Source: Litoribacillus peritrichatus
Lineage (GTDB): Bacteria; Pseudomonadota; Gammaproteobacteria; Pseudomonadales; Litoribrevibacteraceae
Assembly: GCF_039537985.1 (NCBI RefSeq)
Contig: NZ_BAABBN010000015.1
Span: forward strand, 372,001 to 436,000
DNA: 64,000 nt
Reading direction: 5' to 3'
Shown here: piece by piece, positions 25,165 to 33,677 of the stretch
How the letters are laid out: each line of letters starts with the position of its first letter
Numbering within the stretch: the first letter of the stretch is position 1
The notes under the pieces: generated by a model
What the model was told of the DNA's origin: nothing
Databases searched by the model: none
Seen by the model: the letters and a program-made list of their open reading frames with translations, nothing else
Translations under genes and position numbers: made by a program

Positions 25165-27624
25165 ATGAATACAACAGACATTCTTTACATTGACCCAGAC
25201 CAGGTTCAGCGCCAGCATTTTCTTAATTGTCTGACACGGTATGGTTTTAATATTACGTTAGCGGCAAATGGTGAAAGTGCTTTGAAACTAGCGGTTAACG
25301 GTGCGTTTTCGGTGATAATTCTTGATCAATCGTTACCCGATGCGAGTTTGGACAAGTGGTTCGATCGTCTTAGGCGTACGGTGCCGAATGCTATTTTTTT
25401 GGTTCTAGGCGAGCAACTGGAACATTATTGGGATTCTGATCATCCGCTATCATCAGCGGTTAGCCAGTTCATAGCTAAACCCTGGCAGCCAGAAGCTCTG
25501 GCGCAAAGTTTGTGGCGGGCACTGACTCAAAGAAAAACGCTGAATGATACTTATTTTCTTAATAGTGTGCCGCCTGGCTCAAATAGCCAGGAAACAATCA
25601 ATGTATTGCTGTTGGAGGACAACCCAGCGGATATTGACCTTATTATTGATAACTTATCGCGTCGAACGTGCACCCCAAAAGTTAATTTGACGACTCGTGT
25701 CACGTTGGAAGGGGCGCTTGATGCACTCGGGCATGACACATTTTGTTTGATCCTGGCCGATCTTAATGTACCTGATAGTCAGGGGTTGGCCACTTTATCC
25801 AGAATACTGGCAGTAAGTGATACACCGGTTGCAGTGATCAGTGGCTTAGAAAATGAAACGATGGCACTTGATGTTATGCAGTTGGGTGCGCAGGATTATT
25901 TGTATAAATCCGATGTGACTCAAAGAACACTTCATCGGTTAATACGTTACAGCATAGTCCGTCAGCGTGTTCATGGTCGTTATCAACAGTTGTTGTGGCA
26001 AAACCCGGATGCGATTTTAGTGGTGGACGATCTTGGGAAGATTTTATGGGCGAACCCTGCTGCGAATGAACTTTTTAAGAGGGGGCGGTCTGGACGGTCT
26101 CCGTTAATGGGCAAGTCATTTGGTTACCCGATAACGGGTCAAGAAGGAACCATAGAAATTGAAACAGGCGATCAGTGCGTACTGGAGATGCGCCAAGTCT
26201 CGACGCAGTGGCTGGGACGTTTTGCCCATATCGTTTGCTTGAGAGACATCACCGAACATAAACGCCTGCAAGAACAGCTTCAGCATGAAGCGCAACACGA
26301 TGTTTTGACTGGGCTGGCAAACAGGGCATTGCTGGAAGACCGACTGGACTTTGCTCTGCGCAAGGCACGCCGAAATGAAGAAGTTGTGGCGCTAATGATG
26401 TTGGACTTAGACCGCTTTAAAATGATTAATGACACTTTAGGTCATGATGCAGGGGATGCTCTTCTTAAACAGGTCGCTGACAAGCTGGTATCAACGGTTC
26501 GAGATTGTGACACGGTAGCGCGTTTTGGCGGAGATGAATTTGTTGTTCTGGCAGAAAATATACACGACGCTGAAAGCGCGGGTAAGTTAGCTAAAAAAAT
26601 TCTGACTGCGTTGGAGGAGCCATTTGATTTTGCTGACACTCTGCATGTTGTTACCACCAGTATTGGCATTGCGTTATTTCCAAAGGATGGTTTGAAAGTT
26701 AAGTCGTTGATGAAACATGCGGATAATGCGCTGTATCGGGCCAAAGAAGGTGGACGTAATTTGTATCAGTTTTACGATAAGTTATGTCACCAGCGTGCTG
26801 TCCGAAATCTCTCCTTAGAAAAAGAATTGGTTACAGCCATAAAAGAAAAGCAGTTTTGCCTGCATTATCAGCCGCAGTTTTCGGAGGATGGTTTGGTTGG
26901 CGCTGAAGCTTTGATGCGCTGGCAGCACCCGGTTCATGGTTTGCTTCCTCCTGGTCAATTTATTCCGTTACTTGAGAATAAGGGCCTGATCAGTGAAGTT
27001 GAGATGTGGTTGCTTGGCGCGGTTTGTGATCAGTTGGTTGAATGGCGACGGCAGTTTGGTTCGTCGCCTCGGCTTGCCATTAATTTATCGGTGGCGGGTC
27101 TTCATCAGCCTTCGTTGGTCTCATTTGTTGAAAGTACATTGTTGTCGCGAGGGTTGTCTGAGGGGGCTTTGACGATTGAAATATCGGAGCGTTCTGTTCT
27201 AAAAGATACGCTTCAGACAAGTCGCACATTATCCGGGTTAGCGAACATTGGAGTCAGTGCTGCGCTGGATGATTTTGGCACAGGCGCTTCTGCACTGAAT
27301 TATTTAAGAGAGCTGCCCAGTTTAAATACGTTAAAGCTGGATCGGTCATTGACCCTCAATGCTTCAGGAGGAGAACGCGACTTAACCATTTTAAAAACTT
27401 TTATCCAGCTGGCGCACTCACTTGAAATGAATGTCATTGCAGAAGGGGTGGAAACGATGTCTCAACTGGCTGGTTTGCATGCGCTGCACTGCGATGCTTT
27501 TCAAGGGTACTTATTTGCACCGCCACTGGAGCCTATTGCCTGGCGAGCTTTTTTTCAACAATGGCAAGAAGCACCTGGCCACTTTTCCCATATACACACT
27601 AAACAATCGTATTCCGTTGGTTAA
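25165..27624 (+). CDS. Dual-receiver PAS-like GGDEF-EAL protein
   Basis: An 819-residue soluble protein that could make and break cyclic di-GMP. Two receivers come first (~5-120, Asp in IILDQSLP; ~145-265, Asp in LILADLNVP), then a PAS-like stretch (~275-370, NPDAILVVDDLGKILWANPA). The GGDEF domain has an intact FGGDEF near residue 453. The EAL domain keeps GAEALMRW near 581, INLSV, LDDFGTG, EGVET and FQGYLF, so catalytic residues look complete in both. It starts six bases after kaiB and is followed ten bases later by a paralogue of the same plan. Which activity dominates cannot be told from sequence; phosphorylation of the receivers probably switches it. Confidence 0.9.
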   Translation: MNTTDILYIDPDQVQRQHFLNCLTRYGFNITLAANGESALKLAVNGAFSVIILDQSLPDASLDKWFDRLRRTVPNAIFLVLGEQLEHYWDSDHPLSSAVSQFIAKPWQPEALAQSLWRALTQRKTLNDTYFLNSVPPGSNSQETINVLLLEDNPADIDLIIDNLSRRTCTPKVNLTTRVTLEGALDALGHDTFCLILADLNVPDSQGLATLSRILAVSDTPVAVISGLENETMALDVMQLGAQDYLYKSDVTQRTLHRLIRYSIVRQRVHGRYQQLLWQNPDAILVVDDLGKILWANPAANELFKRGRSGRSPLMGKSFGYPITGQEGTIEIETGDQCVLEMRQVSTQWLGRFAHIVCLRDITEHKRLQEQLQHEAQHDVLTGLANRALLEDRLDFALRKARRNEEVVALMMLDLDRFKMINDTLGHDAGDALLKQVADKLVSTVRDCDTVARFGGDEFVVLAENIHDAESAGKLAKKILTALEEPFDFADTLHVVTTSIGIALFPKDGLKVKSLMKHADNALYRAKEGGRNLYQFYDKLCHQRAVRNLSLEKELVTAIKEKQFCLHYQPQFSEDGLVGAEALMRWQHPVHGLLPPGQFIPLLENKGLISEVEMWLLGAVCDQLVEWRRQFGSSPRLAINLSVAGLHQPSLVSFVESTLLSRGLSEGALTIEISERSVLKDTLQTSRTLSGLANIGVSAALDDFGTGASALNYLRELPSLNTLKLDRSLTLNASGGERDLTILKTFIQLAHSLEMNVIAEGVETMSQLAGLHALHCDAFQGYLFAPPLEPIAWRAFFQQWQEAPGHFSHIHTKQSYSVG

Positions 27625-27634
27625 GGAGCGACTC

Positions 27635-30034
27635 ATGGCAAATGCTGAGATACTTTATGTTGATAATGATCCTCAAGCCTGTGACAGCTTCGTGCGTTCA
27701 GTGAAAGCGCATGGTTTAGAAACGGATACAGCAGAGGATGGCAGTAAAGCGCTGCTTAAAATGGCACAACACTCTTATGCTTTGGTTGTTGTGGAGCTGC
27801 AACTTCCGGGAATTGACGGTGATAAGTTGATTGAACATATGCATCATCAATACCCTGAAACCGCGTTTATTGTGGTTGGCAATGAGCTAGAGCAAAACGT
27901 ATGTTGGGATACTCAGCTTGCCGGGTTTGTCAGTGACAAGTTTATTAAGCCCTGGAATGAACGAGAGTTAGTTTCGGCTTTGCATCGAGCTTTGGAACTA
28001 CAGCTGTTACGGCGGGCTCAAAACCAAAATATGATGACCGCTCAGAATAGCATTTTGTTGATAGAGGATAACCCTGCAGACGCAGCTCTGGTGTTTGAGT
28101 ATTTGAGCGGTTGGTCATCGTCTCAGATGATAGAGCACTGTACTTCGTTATCCGCTGCGATTGAATTGTTGAATAATAAAACAATGGCGGTTGTTTTATG
28201 TGATTTAAACTTACCGGACAGTGGTGGTTTGGTGACGGTTTCTCGTCTGTTGAGTATTTGTGATACGCCGATCATTGTGCTTAGCGGACAACAAGATTCA
28301 GATATAGCAATGCAGGCATTGCGACTTGGGGCACAAGATTATCTGGAAAAATCAACACTCTCCACAGACGCTTTGCTTCGCGCTATGGAGAAAGCAATTC
28401 AGCGCTTTCAGGGAGATTATTTACATCGGAAACTATTAAGTAATAATCCGGACGGGATGGTAGTGGTTGATGAAAATGGCTGGGTCCTTTTTGCGAACGT
28501 GGCTGCGACTCAATTGTGCTGTGAGGAGGGCGGTCATTTAGAAGGGGCACAGTTTGGGTATGTGGTAGGAAGCAAGGAGCGGGTTGAAGTTCAATTGTCT
28601 TCCGGCAAACATGTCGAAATGCATGTAATGGCTACTGAATGGCGTGGCAGGTTTGTCCAGCTTATCACCCTGCGAGATATCAGTGAGCAAAAACACCTAA
28701 GGGAGAACTTAATTTATCTGGCTCATCATGATCCTTTGACTGGTCTTGGCAATCGGGCTTTGCTTTCCGATCGCCTTTCTCGAGCGGTTTTGCATGCACA
28801 ACGAAGTGGCGAGATGTTGGGCGTTATGATGTTGGATTTGGATCGTTTTAAGTTAGTGAACGATACGCTCGGACATGATGCTGGTGATCAATTGCTTAAA
28901 GAATTTGCCTCACGTTTGAAAAGGACGGTACGTGAAACGGATACGGTGGCTCGTAGTGGTGGTGATGAATTTGTGATTTTGGCGGAGAATAATCCAGATG
29001 CGCAAAGCCTGGTCATTCTTTCAAATAAAATCCTAGAAATTATGGCCGCTTCGTTCTTATTGGGCGAAAAACCTTTTAATGTCACTGTGAGTGTTGGTAT
29101 AGCCATTTACCCTAGAGATGGTAATGACGACAAAACTCTTGTGCTCAATGCTGATGCCGCTTTGTATCGAGCGAAGGAAGCGGGAAGAAATAATTATCAG
29201 TTTTATAGTGCTGAAATTCATCGCAGTACTATACGCAAGTTAGAGTTAGAGAGTCGACTGGAGCGGGCTTTGGATGAAGGGCAGTTTAGGTTGTTCGTTC
29301 AGCTTCAAATGGGACAGGAAAATATTTCTGGCGCAGAGGTGCTGTTACGATGGCAGTTGCCTGATGGCACATTGGTTATGCCAAGTGAATTTATTCCATT
29401 ACTTGAGCAGTCGCCGCTAATTAAAAGCGTTGAATTTTGGGTCATTGAGGAAGCCTGCCGGCAATTGGTTGACTGGAGAGAGCTGGGGATTATGACCAGA
29501 ACTTCAGTGAATTTGTCGGCACTTACATTGATGTCACCACAGTTACCTGAGTTCATCGGACGATTACTCGAAAAGCATTCCTTATCAGCAGATTTACTCG
29601 AATTAGAAATTACTGAACGCATCTTGCTTGGTGATACAAACAAAGCCCGAGATGTGTTGTTAACATTAAAGAACATGGGGTTAAATATTGCCTTAGATGA
29701 TTTCGGAACGGGCTATTCTTCTCTCGGCTATTTATTGGAGTTTGATACCATTGATACGCTTAAACTGGATTGTAGTTTTATTTGGAAGATGGAAGAAACG
29801 CCCAGAAATCGAGCAATTTTGGAAGCGGTTGTCAGGTTGGCGCATTCATTGAATATGAGAATTATTGCTGAGGGTGTTGAAACTCCAAGGCAGCTTGAAT
29901 TGTTACGAGAGCTTTCTTGTTCCGCGTATCAAGGCTATTTGTTTTCTCGACCAGTGCCGATCGAGCATTGGCAGCAGATTTATCAGCAGTGGAGCGACTG
30001 TGGGTCTTATGAAAAAAGAGTAGGGTGCTCGTAA
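27635..30034 (+). CDS. Second dual-receiver PAS-like GGDEF-EAL protein, with variant residues
   Basis: A 799-residue paralogue of the upstream protein with the same domain order. The start at 27635 has a strong AAGGAG upstream; a longer frame that begins inside the previous gene is not supported. The first receiver has Glu54 where the phosphoacceptor Asp should be (VVVELQLPG), which may mimic the phosphorylated state. The second receiver keeps Asp (VVLCDLNLP). The GGDEF motif is intact (SGGDEF, ~442). The EAL signature reads EVL (GAEVLLRW), while VNLSA, LEITER, ALDDFGTG, AEGVET and YQGYLF are kept, so phosphodiesterase activity remains likely but not certain. It probably ends the cluster's transcript. 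Confidence 0.9.
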   Translation: MANAEILYVDNDPQACDSFVRSVKAHGLETDTAEDGSKALLKMAQHSYALVVVELQLPGIDGDKLIEHMHHQYPETAFIVVGNELEQNVCWDTQLAGFVSDKFIKPWNERELVSALHRALELQLLRRAQNQNMMTAQNSILLIEDNPADAALVFEYLSGWSSSQMIEHCTSLSAAIELLNNKTMAVVLCDLNLPDSGGLVTVSRLLSICDTPIIVLSGQQDSDIAMQALRLGAQDYLEKSTLSTDALLRAMEKAIQRFQGDYLHRKLLSNNPDGMVVVDENGWVLFANVAATQLCCEEGGHLEGAQFGYVVGSKERVEVQLSSGKHVEMHVMATEWRGRFVQLITLRDISEQKHLRENLIYLAHHDPLTGLGNRALLSDRLSRAVLHAQRSGEMLGVMMLDLDRFKLVNDTLGHDAGDQLLKEFASRLKRTVRETDTVARSGGDEFVILAENNPDAQSLVILSNKILEIMAASFLLGEKPFNVTVSVGIAIYPRDGNDDKTLVLNADAALYRAKEAGRNNYQFYSAEIHRSTIRKLELESRLERALDEGQFRLFVQLQMGQENISGAEVLLRWQLPDGTLVMPSEFIPLLEQSPLIKSVEFWVIEEACRQLVDWRELGIMTRTSVNLSALTLMSPQLPEFIGRLLEKHSLSADLLELEITERILLGDTNKARDVLLTLKNMGLNIALDDFGTGYSSLGYLLEFDTIDTLKLDCSFIWKMEETPRNRAILEAVVRLAHSLNMRIIAEGVETPRQLELLRELSCSAYQGYLFSRPVPIEHWQQIYQQWSDCGSYEKRVGCS

Positions 30035-30231
30035 TATTGTATTAAAAAAGTCTCAGTCTGTGATTTGGTGCTGTCTCTTTTTATCATTAAAACAGTACGC
30101 ATAAACATCGCTTTTTAAGGTATTTTCAGAGTTGTCTATTAATGTCATGAAATCGTCCGTTTCGTTTAACTATTGAGCTGAGTATTTACTCTAAAGTTGC
30201 CTTTTAAAAATAATAATAAAAGGTAATTAAG

Positions 30232-31527
30232 ATGAATAATCCGCTCACTCGATTGTATGTATTTCTGTTAGGGTTTTTATTTGCGCCCGTTGTGTTTTCC
30301 AAATTAGAGCCTCTGCCTGATAGTGAGTTGTCTGAATACACCGGTCAGGCATTCATCACTATTGATGAACCTGAATCCATTACCGAAGGGGCTACCAAAT
30401 ATAAATACACCCGAATAAATTTTGGGATGGATATAGATACAATCCTTACCATCGATGAACTTGAGTTGGGGCGCTATTCGGACTCCAGAGACATCAATGG
30501 AGCAGGCGTGGACATTGATATGAAGAACGTAGCGTTAGGCGGCTACTTTAATCCCCATGATTATTTTGAAGTGAACCGGCAAGGTGACATTGTTTATGGG
30601 TCGGATGGTTTGCCTAAGCCAGATCCATCTAAATTCCCCATTAACCCGGAAACGGGGAGGCAGTTTAGATTAAGTGATAAAGGTGTGCCAATGCCCTTTA
30701 ATATTAAAGACCCTTTCATTGAATTTGCGTATAAACAAGAAAATGGCGTGCAAAGTATTGCTGGAGTGCGAATAGGCTTTGGCGGTGCAAAAGGAACGTT
30801 CACAACCGACATTGCTTCCTTATCAGGAAACCTGGACGTTATTATTCAGGACAATGCTCAAGCATTGGCGTCTCAAGACCCCGATGGCTTTTTTGGCGTC
30901 TTGCTGAAATATGTTGCACCGATATTGTTAGGTGATAGTGAGCTATCGACCAGAGCCATATTGCAGCAAGGTCCTGATGGACCGAATCCAGGCCAGGCTT
31001 TGGATTACCGGGCAACCCATATTGGGGTGGAAGATGGAACTAACTTCCGAGTTGACGCCAGTGACGTTGGTCCGATTAACTGGTTTCTACTACAGACTGC
31101 AATGACGCTGTTTGCTCCGCCTGAAACTGGCGCAACAACAGACTGCACTTCTCGTGGTTTATTCGGTGTTTGTACCGGGGGAGATATCGATCTCTATACA
31201 GATGGTTGTGAATTGGCGGGAATAGAAACATGTTTTCCCTTAAATAAGTATCAAAGTCTGGATGTTGGGAATGGTGAAGAAGCTAGAGGGTTGTTCTTAG
31301 GGCTACAAACGGAAGCGTTGCCTTGGCGAACCGATGTGTTTACTACCGGTGATCCTTCTAACCCGATTGGGGGAGGAGAGTACGTTGAAGGGATTATGCG
31401 CGCAGGTCAGGGATTCTATTTAAACATTCCAACTGGTGGAATTAACCTGGACTTGAAAGAAGCTGTTAATAATGGGCTGCCGCGTCAAACAACAAGATAT
31501 ACGGACGCAAGCTTAGGGCTTTTCTAA
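30232..31527 (+). CDS. Secreted FilA/DUF6160-like protein
   Basis: A 431-residue exported protein. The signal peptide runs to about residue 23 (hydrophobic core LYVFLLGFLFAPVV). Just after it comes LPDSELSEYTGQAFITID, the N-terminal hallmark of a group of secreted proteins linked to the FilA pilus-system domain. The rest is rich in Asp, Gly and beta-strand-type sequence with no catalytic motif I recognise, and four Cys residues cluster near residues 304-338. It lies 197 bases after the last GGDEF-EAL gene, so it may be a surface or adhesion output of the c-di-GMP cluster; that is inference. Family assignment is from the N-terminal motif only. Confidence 0.6.
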   Translation: MNNPLTRLYVFLLGFLFAPVVFSKLEPLPDSELSEYTGQAFITIDEPESITEGATKYKYTRINFGMDIDTILTIDELELGRYSDSRDINGAGVDIDMKNVALGGYFNPHDYFEVNRQGDIVYGSDGLPKPDPSKFPINPETGRQFRLSDKGVPMPFNIKDPFIEFAYKQENGVQSIAGVRIGFGGAKGTFTTDIASLSGNLDVIIQDNAQALASQDPDGFFGVLLKYVAPILLGDSELSTRAILQQGPDGPNPGQALDYRATHIGVEDGTNFRVDASDVGPINWFLLQTAMTLFAPPETGATTDCTSRGLFGVCTGGDIDLYTDGCELAGIETCFPLNKYQSLDVGNGEEARGLFLGLQTEALPWRTDVFTTGDPSNPIGGGEYVEGIMRAGQGFYLNIPTGGINLDLKEAVNNGLPRQTTRYTDASLGLF

Positions 31528-31636
31528 TCTGTTGGTTAAAAATCACCCATTTAACGTCTTTTTGTATGTTAAATAACCAGTTTAGGCCTTTTTTTAACCG
31601 CTTTGAAATTAAATTCAAAATAAGTGCAGAAAGGGG

Positions 31637-31664
31637 TTGTGTTGTGTGTGGGGATGCCTATAAT
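31637..31664 (+). promoter_or_regulatory. rrn P1-type promoter ahead of an assembly gap
   Basis: TTGTGT at 31637-31642 and a perfect TATAAT at 31659-31664 are 16 bases apart, followed directly by the GC-rich discriminator GCGCTCC. This layout is typical of stringently controlled rRNA promoters and closely resembles the Escherichia coli rrn P1 form. It lies about 40 bases before a run of Ns. Confidence 0.6.
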
Positions 31665-31705
31665 GCGCTCCACGTTCTGAGAGGGGCAAGCGGGAAAGCT
31701 GGTTA

Positions 31706-31715
31706 NNNNNNNNNN
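31706..31715. other. Assembly gap, probably a collapsed rRNA operon
   Basis: Ten Ns, a conventional spacer of unknown true length. An rrn-type promoter lies just upstream and a strong intrinsic terminator begins six bases downstream, with no gene in between. Ribosomal operons are the commonest cause of scaffold breaks in draft genomes, so a 16S-23S-5S operon on the plus strand is the simplest explanation. The 467 bases between 31528 and 31994 hold nothing else I can support. Confidence 0.55.
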
Positions 31716-31720
31716 CTAAA

Positions 31721-31750
31721 AACCCTGATGCTAACGCATCGGGGTTTTTT
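31721..31750 (+). terminator. Strong intrinsic terminator after the assembly gap
   Basis: AACCCTGATGC at 31721-31731 pairs with GCATCGGGGTT at 31736-31746 around the loop TAAC, with one G-T pair. Six Ts follow. Because no gene precedes it in the assembled sequence, it most likely ends the operon hidden in the gap. Confidence 0.85.
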
Positions 31751-31994
31751 ATTGCCTGGCTGTTTTATGATCAACGATGACCCTCTGGTTTTTGTTGTTA
31801 AAACCGATTTTACTTTATAAATTTACTTTTCCTGCCTAACTCCCTGAGTTGTTCTGTTAAGGTAATGACTTAAGTTGCCGATAAAATACTTAGATTGATA
31901 GGTACGTCAGATGAAATTTTATGAGTAATAGGCTAATGTAAACTCTTAAGTACCTAATTTATTACTTTGTGAATTAACAGCTTTGAGGGTTAAT

Positions 31995-33677
31995 GTGGAA
32001 GAAAAGGATATTCATCCTACGTTTGATTTTGAATTCACGGAAGACAAGAAGTCCGTAGAGATTCTTTTACCTGCAGGTATTCAAACACCTACGCTTCCTT
32101 CCATTGAGGCTGCATTTAAAAGTTGCACTTATTCAGCCTGCCTTTTCCGTGAAGACTTGGCAAAGCAAGCTGTTGAAGACTTCATTAAAAACGCCGCTAC
32201 TGCTGAGAAAGATACTCTATTCCGGTATCGTATAGCGGATAAGAAAAGCGCGTCTATTCATCTAGAAGTGAGTTCAGATCGTTTAACTGCATCGTTGGTG
32301 ATTACTGCTGCCTTTGGTGGTAATAACCCTTCTGAAAAAATTCTGTTAGCCTATCTTAAAAAGCAAGGCATTATCGAAGGTATTCAACTTTCGAATATTC
32401 GGGCGTACTGCGCCAAAGCGAATACATATACTGCAGGTTCACAAACAACAGTCATTGCTGCGAAAGGAACACCAGCGAAGAATGGCATTCATTGTGAATT
32501 CAATTGGGCTGTAACGCCTTTCCAAGATCGAGAGCTTCAGCCCGTTGAGAGGGAAGATGGCACATCCGACATGTATGACCTTGGTGCCATCGAAACGGTT
32601 TCCCCCGGAGACGTGGTCATGGTAAGAACGCCTGCCCGTAAGAGTGATGATGGAAAAAATGTATACGGAGAATTGATTCAATCCATTGCACCACCGAATA
32701 AACCGTTTGAAGTTGCTGAAGGCGTTGTTGTTTCAGAAGACAACCCGAACGAGCTGATTGCTACCCGTAAGGGTGTGCCGATGAGAATGAGAGATGTGGT
32801 TCGTGTAGATGACATTCTGGTGCTGAGCACAGTAGATTTGACGACCGGAAACATTGAGTTCGATGGCACAGTGATGATTCAGGGGCCTGTCAGAGAAGGT
32901 TTAACAGTGGATGTCAGTGGTGATATCCATGTTCGAGATTTAGTGGAGTCTTCGACGTTGAAGGCCGGTGGGAACATCATTATCAAGCAGGGAGTATTAG
33001 GGAGAAAAATTGAAGGCGATGATACTCATGAAAGGACGTCTGATTTTTCTGCTCATATTGAAGCCGGTGGTGATATTGAAGCTCGTTACCTGCAATATGT
33101 GGTGATAAAGTCAGGAGGAAAAGTCAGCGTTAAAGATCAGTTGCTAAATTGTGTAATAACGGATTGCGAAGAGTTAATTGTTGGAGGGCCGACTAAACGA
33201 AAAGCGAAATTGGTTGGTGGCTCTGCTAATGTAAGGGAGTCCGTGTCTGTGGGTATTCTTGGTTCGGACTCTTACGTTCCTTCACATATCAATCTTGGTA
33301 CAGATGTGAATCGTTTAAAAGCGGAACTGGAAGATATAAAGCACAAGCTGGTTGAAAAACAAGATACCCTGGCTCGCTGCACGGTTCAGCTGGATAAATT
33401 TACTGCGAAAGGGGATGAAAAGAAAATTAAACACTTTACGAATGTCATCTCCAACATCAGAAATGACGCTAAAGACCTGAAAGATCAGTTTGAGCAATTA
33501 AATACTCGATACACCGATTTGGTTCAGCGTGTCTCTTTATCTGTTTATGGTGAATCTTTTCCCGGGATCGAGCTGTCCTATGGCAAGTTTCGCACATCCT
33601 TGCAGGAAGCATCCAAAGCTTGTCGGTATAAGTTTACCAAAATGGGACTCAAAAAAGCGGCCTTTAAAGCTCGTTAG
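31995..33677 (+). CDS. DUF342/FapA-family protein
   Basis: A 560-residue soluble protein of the FapA (DUF342) family. The central region (~230-430) has the polymer-forming beta-helix pattern of the family, with phrases such as GTVMIQGPVREGLTVDVSGDIHV and LKAGGNIIIKQGVLG, each a turn of a right-handed helix (parts of one continuous stretch). A coiled coil of Lys/Glu heptads lies at ~450-510. FapA is linked to flagellar assembly in Vibrio, but no flagellar gene is near. The GTG at 31995 has GAGGG upstream and is preferred over TTG 31983. Its stop codon overlaps that of the convergent holA gene. Confidence 0.75.
   Translation: MEEKDIHPTFDFEFTEDKKSVEILLPAGIQTPTLPSIEAAFKSCTYSACLFREDLAKQAVEDFIKNAATAEKDTLFRYRIADKKSASIHLEVSSDRLTASLVITAAFGGNNPSEKILLAYLKKQGIIEGIQLSNIRAYCAKANTYTAGSQTTVIAAKGTPAKNGIHCEFNWAVTPFQDRELQPVEREDGTSDMYDLGAIETVSPGDVVMVRTPARKSDDGKNVYGELIQSIAPPNKPFEVAEGVVVSEDNPNELIATRKGVPMRMRDVVRVDDILVLSTVDLTTGNIEFDGTVMIQGPVREGLTVDVSGDIHVRDLVESSTLKAGGNIIIKQGVLGRKIEGDDTHERTSDFSAHIEAGGDIEARYLQYVVIKSGGKVSVKDQLLNCVITDCEELIVGGPTKRKAKLVGGSANVRESVSVGILGSDSYVPSHINLGTDVNRLKAELEDIKHKLVEKQDTLARCTVQLDKFTAKGDEKKIKHFTNVISNIRNDAKDLKDQFEQLNTRYTDLVQRVSLSVYGESFPGIELSYGKFRTSLQEASKACRYKFTKMGLKKAAFKAR

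Noticed and set aside
31566..31820. An open frame spanning the Ns
   Set aside because: It reads through an assembly gap of unknown length, an rrn-type promoter and a terminator.
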